Source: Chloroflexia bacterium (GTDB lineage Bacteria > Chloroflexota > Chloroflexia > Thermomicrobiales > UBA6265). Taken from it: 13,831 bases of DNA. The notes beneath the pieces are model-generated. The model had not been told where the DNA came from and did no database searches. It worked only from the letters and a program-made list of their open reading frames with translations. The DNA lies in NCBI GenBank assembly GCA_013698495.1, contig JACCUV010000311.1, forward strand, positions 1 through 13,831, in the 5' to 3' direction. The position numbers and the translations under genes are program-made. Below, in pieces: positions 13,600 to 13,831 of this stretch. Numbering within the stretch: position 1 is the stretch's first letter; each line of letters starts with the position of its first letter.

Positions 13600-13831
13600 A
13601 TGAACAATCGGCTTCTAGGAATGTTCAATATCGAGGATGAGATCGAACGGTTTCGGCCAGGGGATACGGAGGCCGGGCGCCGGGCCGAGACGCTGATCAA
13701 GTCCGACGGTCTCCGGGTTGTGCTTGTCACCATGCTTGTGGGCTTCGCACTTCACGAGCATACCGCGCCCGGTCCGATCAATCCACGCCATTCGGGGACG
13801 GTTTGTGGTCACTTTCGAGGATCAGGAGCGC
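13600..13831 (+). CDS. Second cupin-domain protein, partial, with a probable frameshift
   Basis: This gene begins MNNRLLGMFNIEDEIERF and runs off the right edge. GAGGAG (13582-13587) overlaps the end of the preceding gene, 12 bases before ATG 13600. The stretch KSDGLRVVLVTMLVGFALHE followed by HTAPGPI is the first half of a cupin motif 1 (H-x-H-x-A-P-G). After codon 13777-13779 the frame becomes unlike a cupin. The +1 frame from 13781 reads IHAIRGRFVVTFEDQER, exactly the expected continuation. So one extra base or two missing bases lie at about 13780. Both frames stay open to the edge. Two adjacent cupins with frame damage point to local sequence error or gene decay. Confidence 0.6.
   Translation, partial: MNNRLLGMFNIEDEIERFRPGDTEAGRRAETLIKSDGLRVVLVTMLVGFALHEHTAPGPINPRHSGTVCGHFRGSGA

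Overview
The window is GC-rich bacterial DNA with densely packed genes. The protein types suggest a Chloroflexota member near Thermomicrobia/Sphaerobacter: a long-form class II aldolase, a fused MoaD-MoaE, Tat-exported copper proteins, an auracyanin/plastocyanin-like cupredoxin, and short GC-rich intergenic hairpin repeats. This placement is inferred from protein style only; there is no rRNA or marker gene to confirm it.

Left part (1-1761, + strand): the C-terminus of a blue-copper cupredoxin runs in from the left edge, followed by a 481-aa class II fructose-bisphosphate-type aldolase. Next (1853-6397, - strand) is a molybdenum-cofactor block. Read in transcription order it holds moeA, a 691-aa S9 serine peptidase, a 74-aa helical protein and a MoaD-MoaE fusion (molybdopterin synthase). 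A tandem pair of 32-bp hairpin repeats sits between moeA and the peptidase gene and supplies the moeA stop codon.

Right part (6529-13831, + strand): a two-component system (membrane GAF/HisKA_3 sensor kinase and NarL/LuxR-type regulator) is followed, after a 175-bp gap rich in palindromes, by a copper/nitrite gene set. That set is a Tat-exported two-domain multicopper oxidase, a DoxX-family membrane protein, a Tat-exported copper nitrite reductase (NirK), a tandem universal stress protein, a four-helix membrane protein and two small cupin proteins. The likely logic is periplasmic or extracytoplasmic copper redox chemistry on nitrite/NO, controlled by the adjacent two-component system. The kinase GAF domain carries a motif seen in DevS/DosT-type gas sensors, so a gas-responsive input to nirK is an attractive but unproven idea.

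The last ~700 bases look frame-damaged. The first cupin reads continuously only if one base is added near 13236. The second changes frame near 13780. The membrane-protein gene has no stop of its own and runs into the first cupin. Either the sequence has indel errors near a contig end or these genes are decaying. No tRNA, rRNA, CRISPR array, insertion sequence or phage gene was seen.
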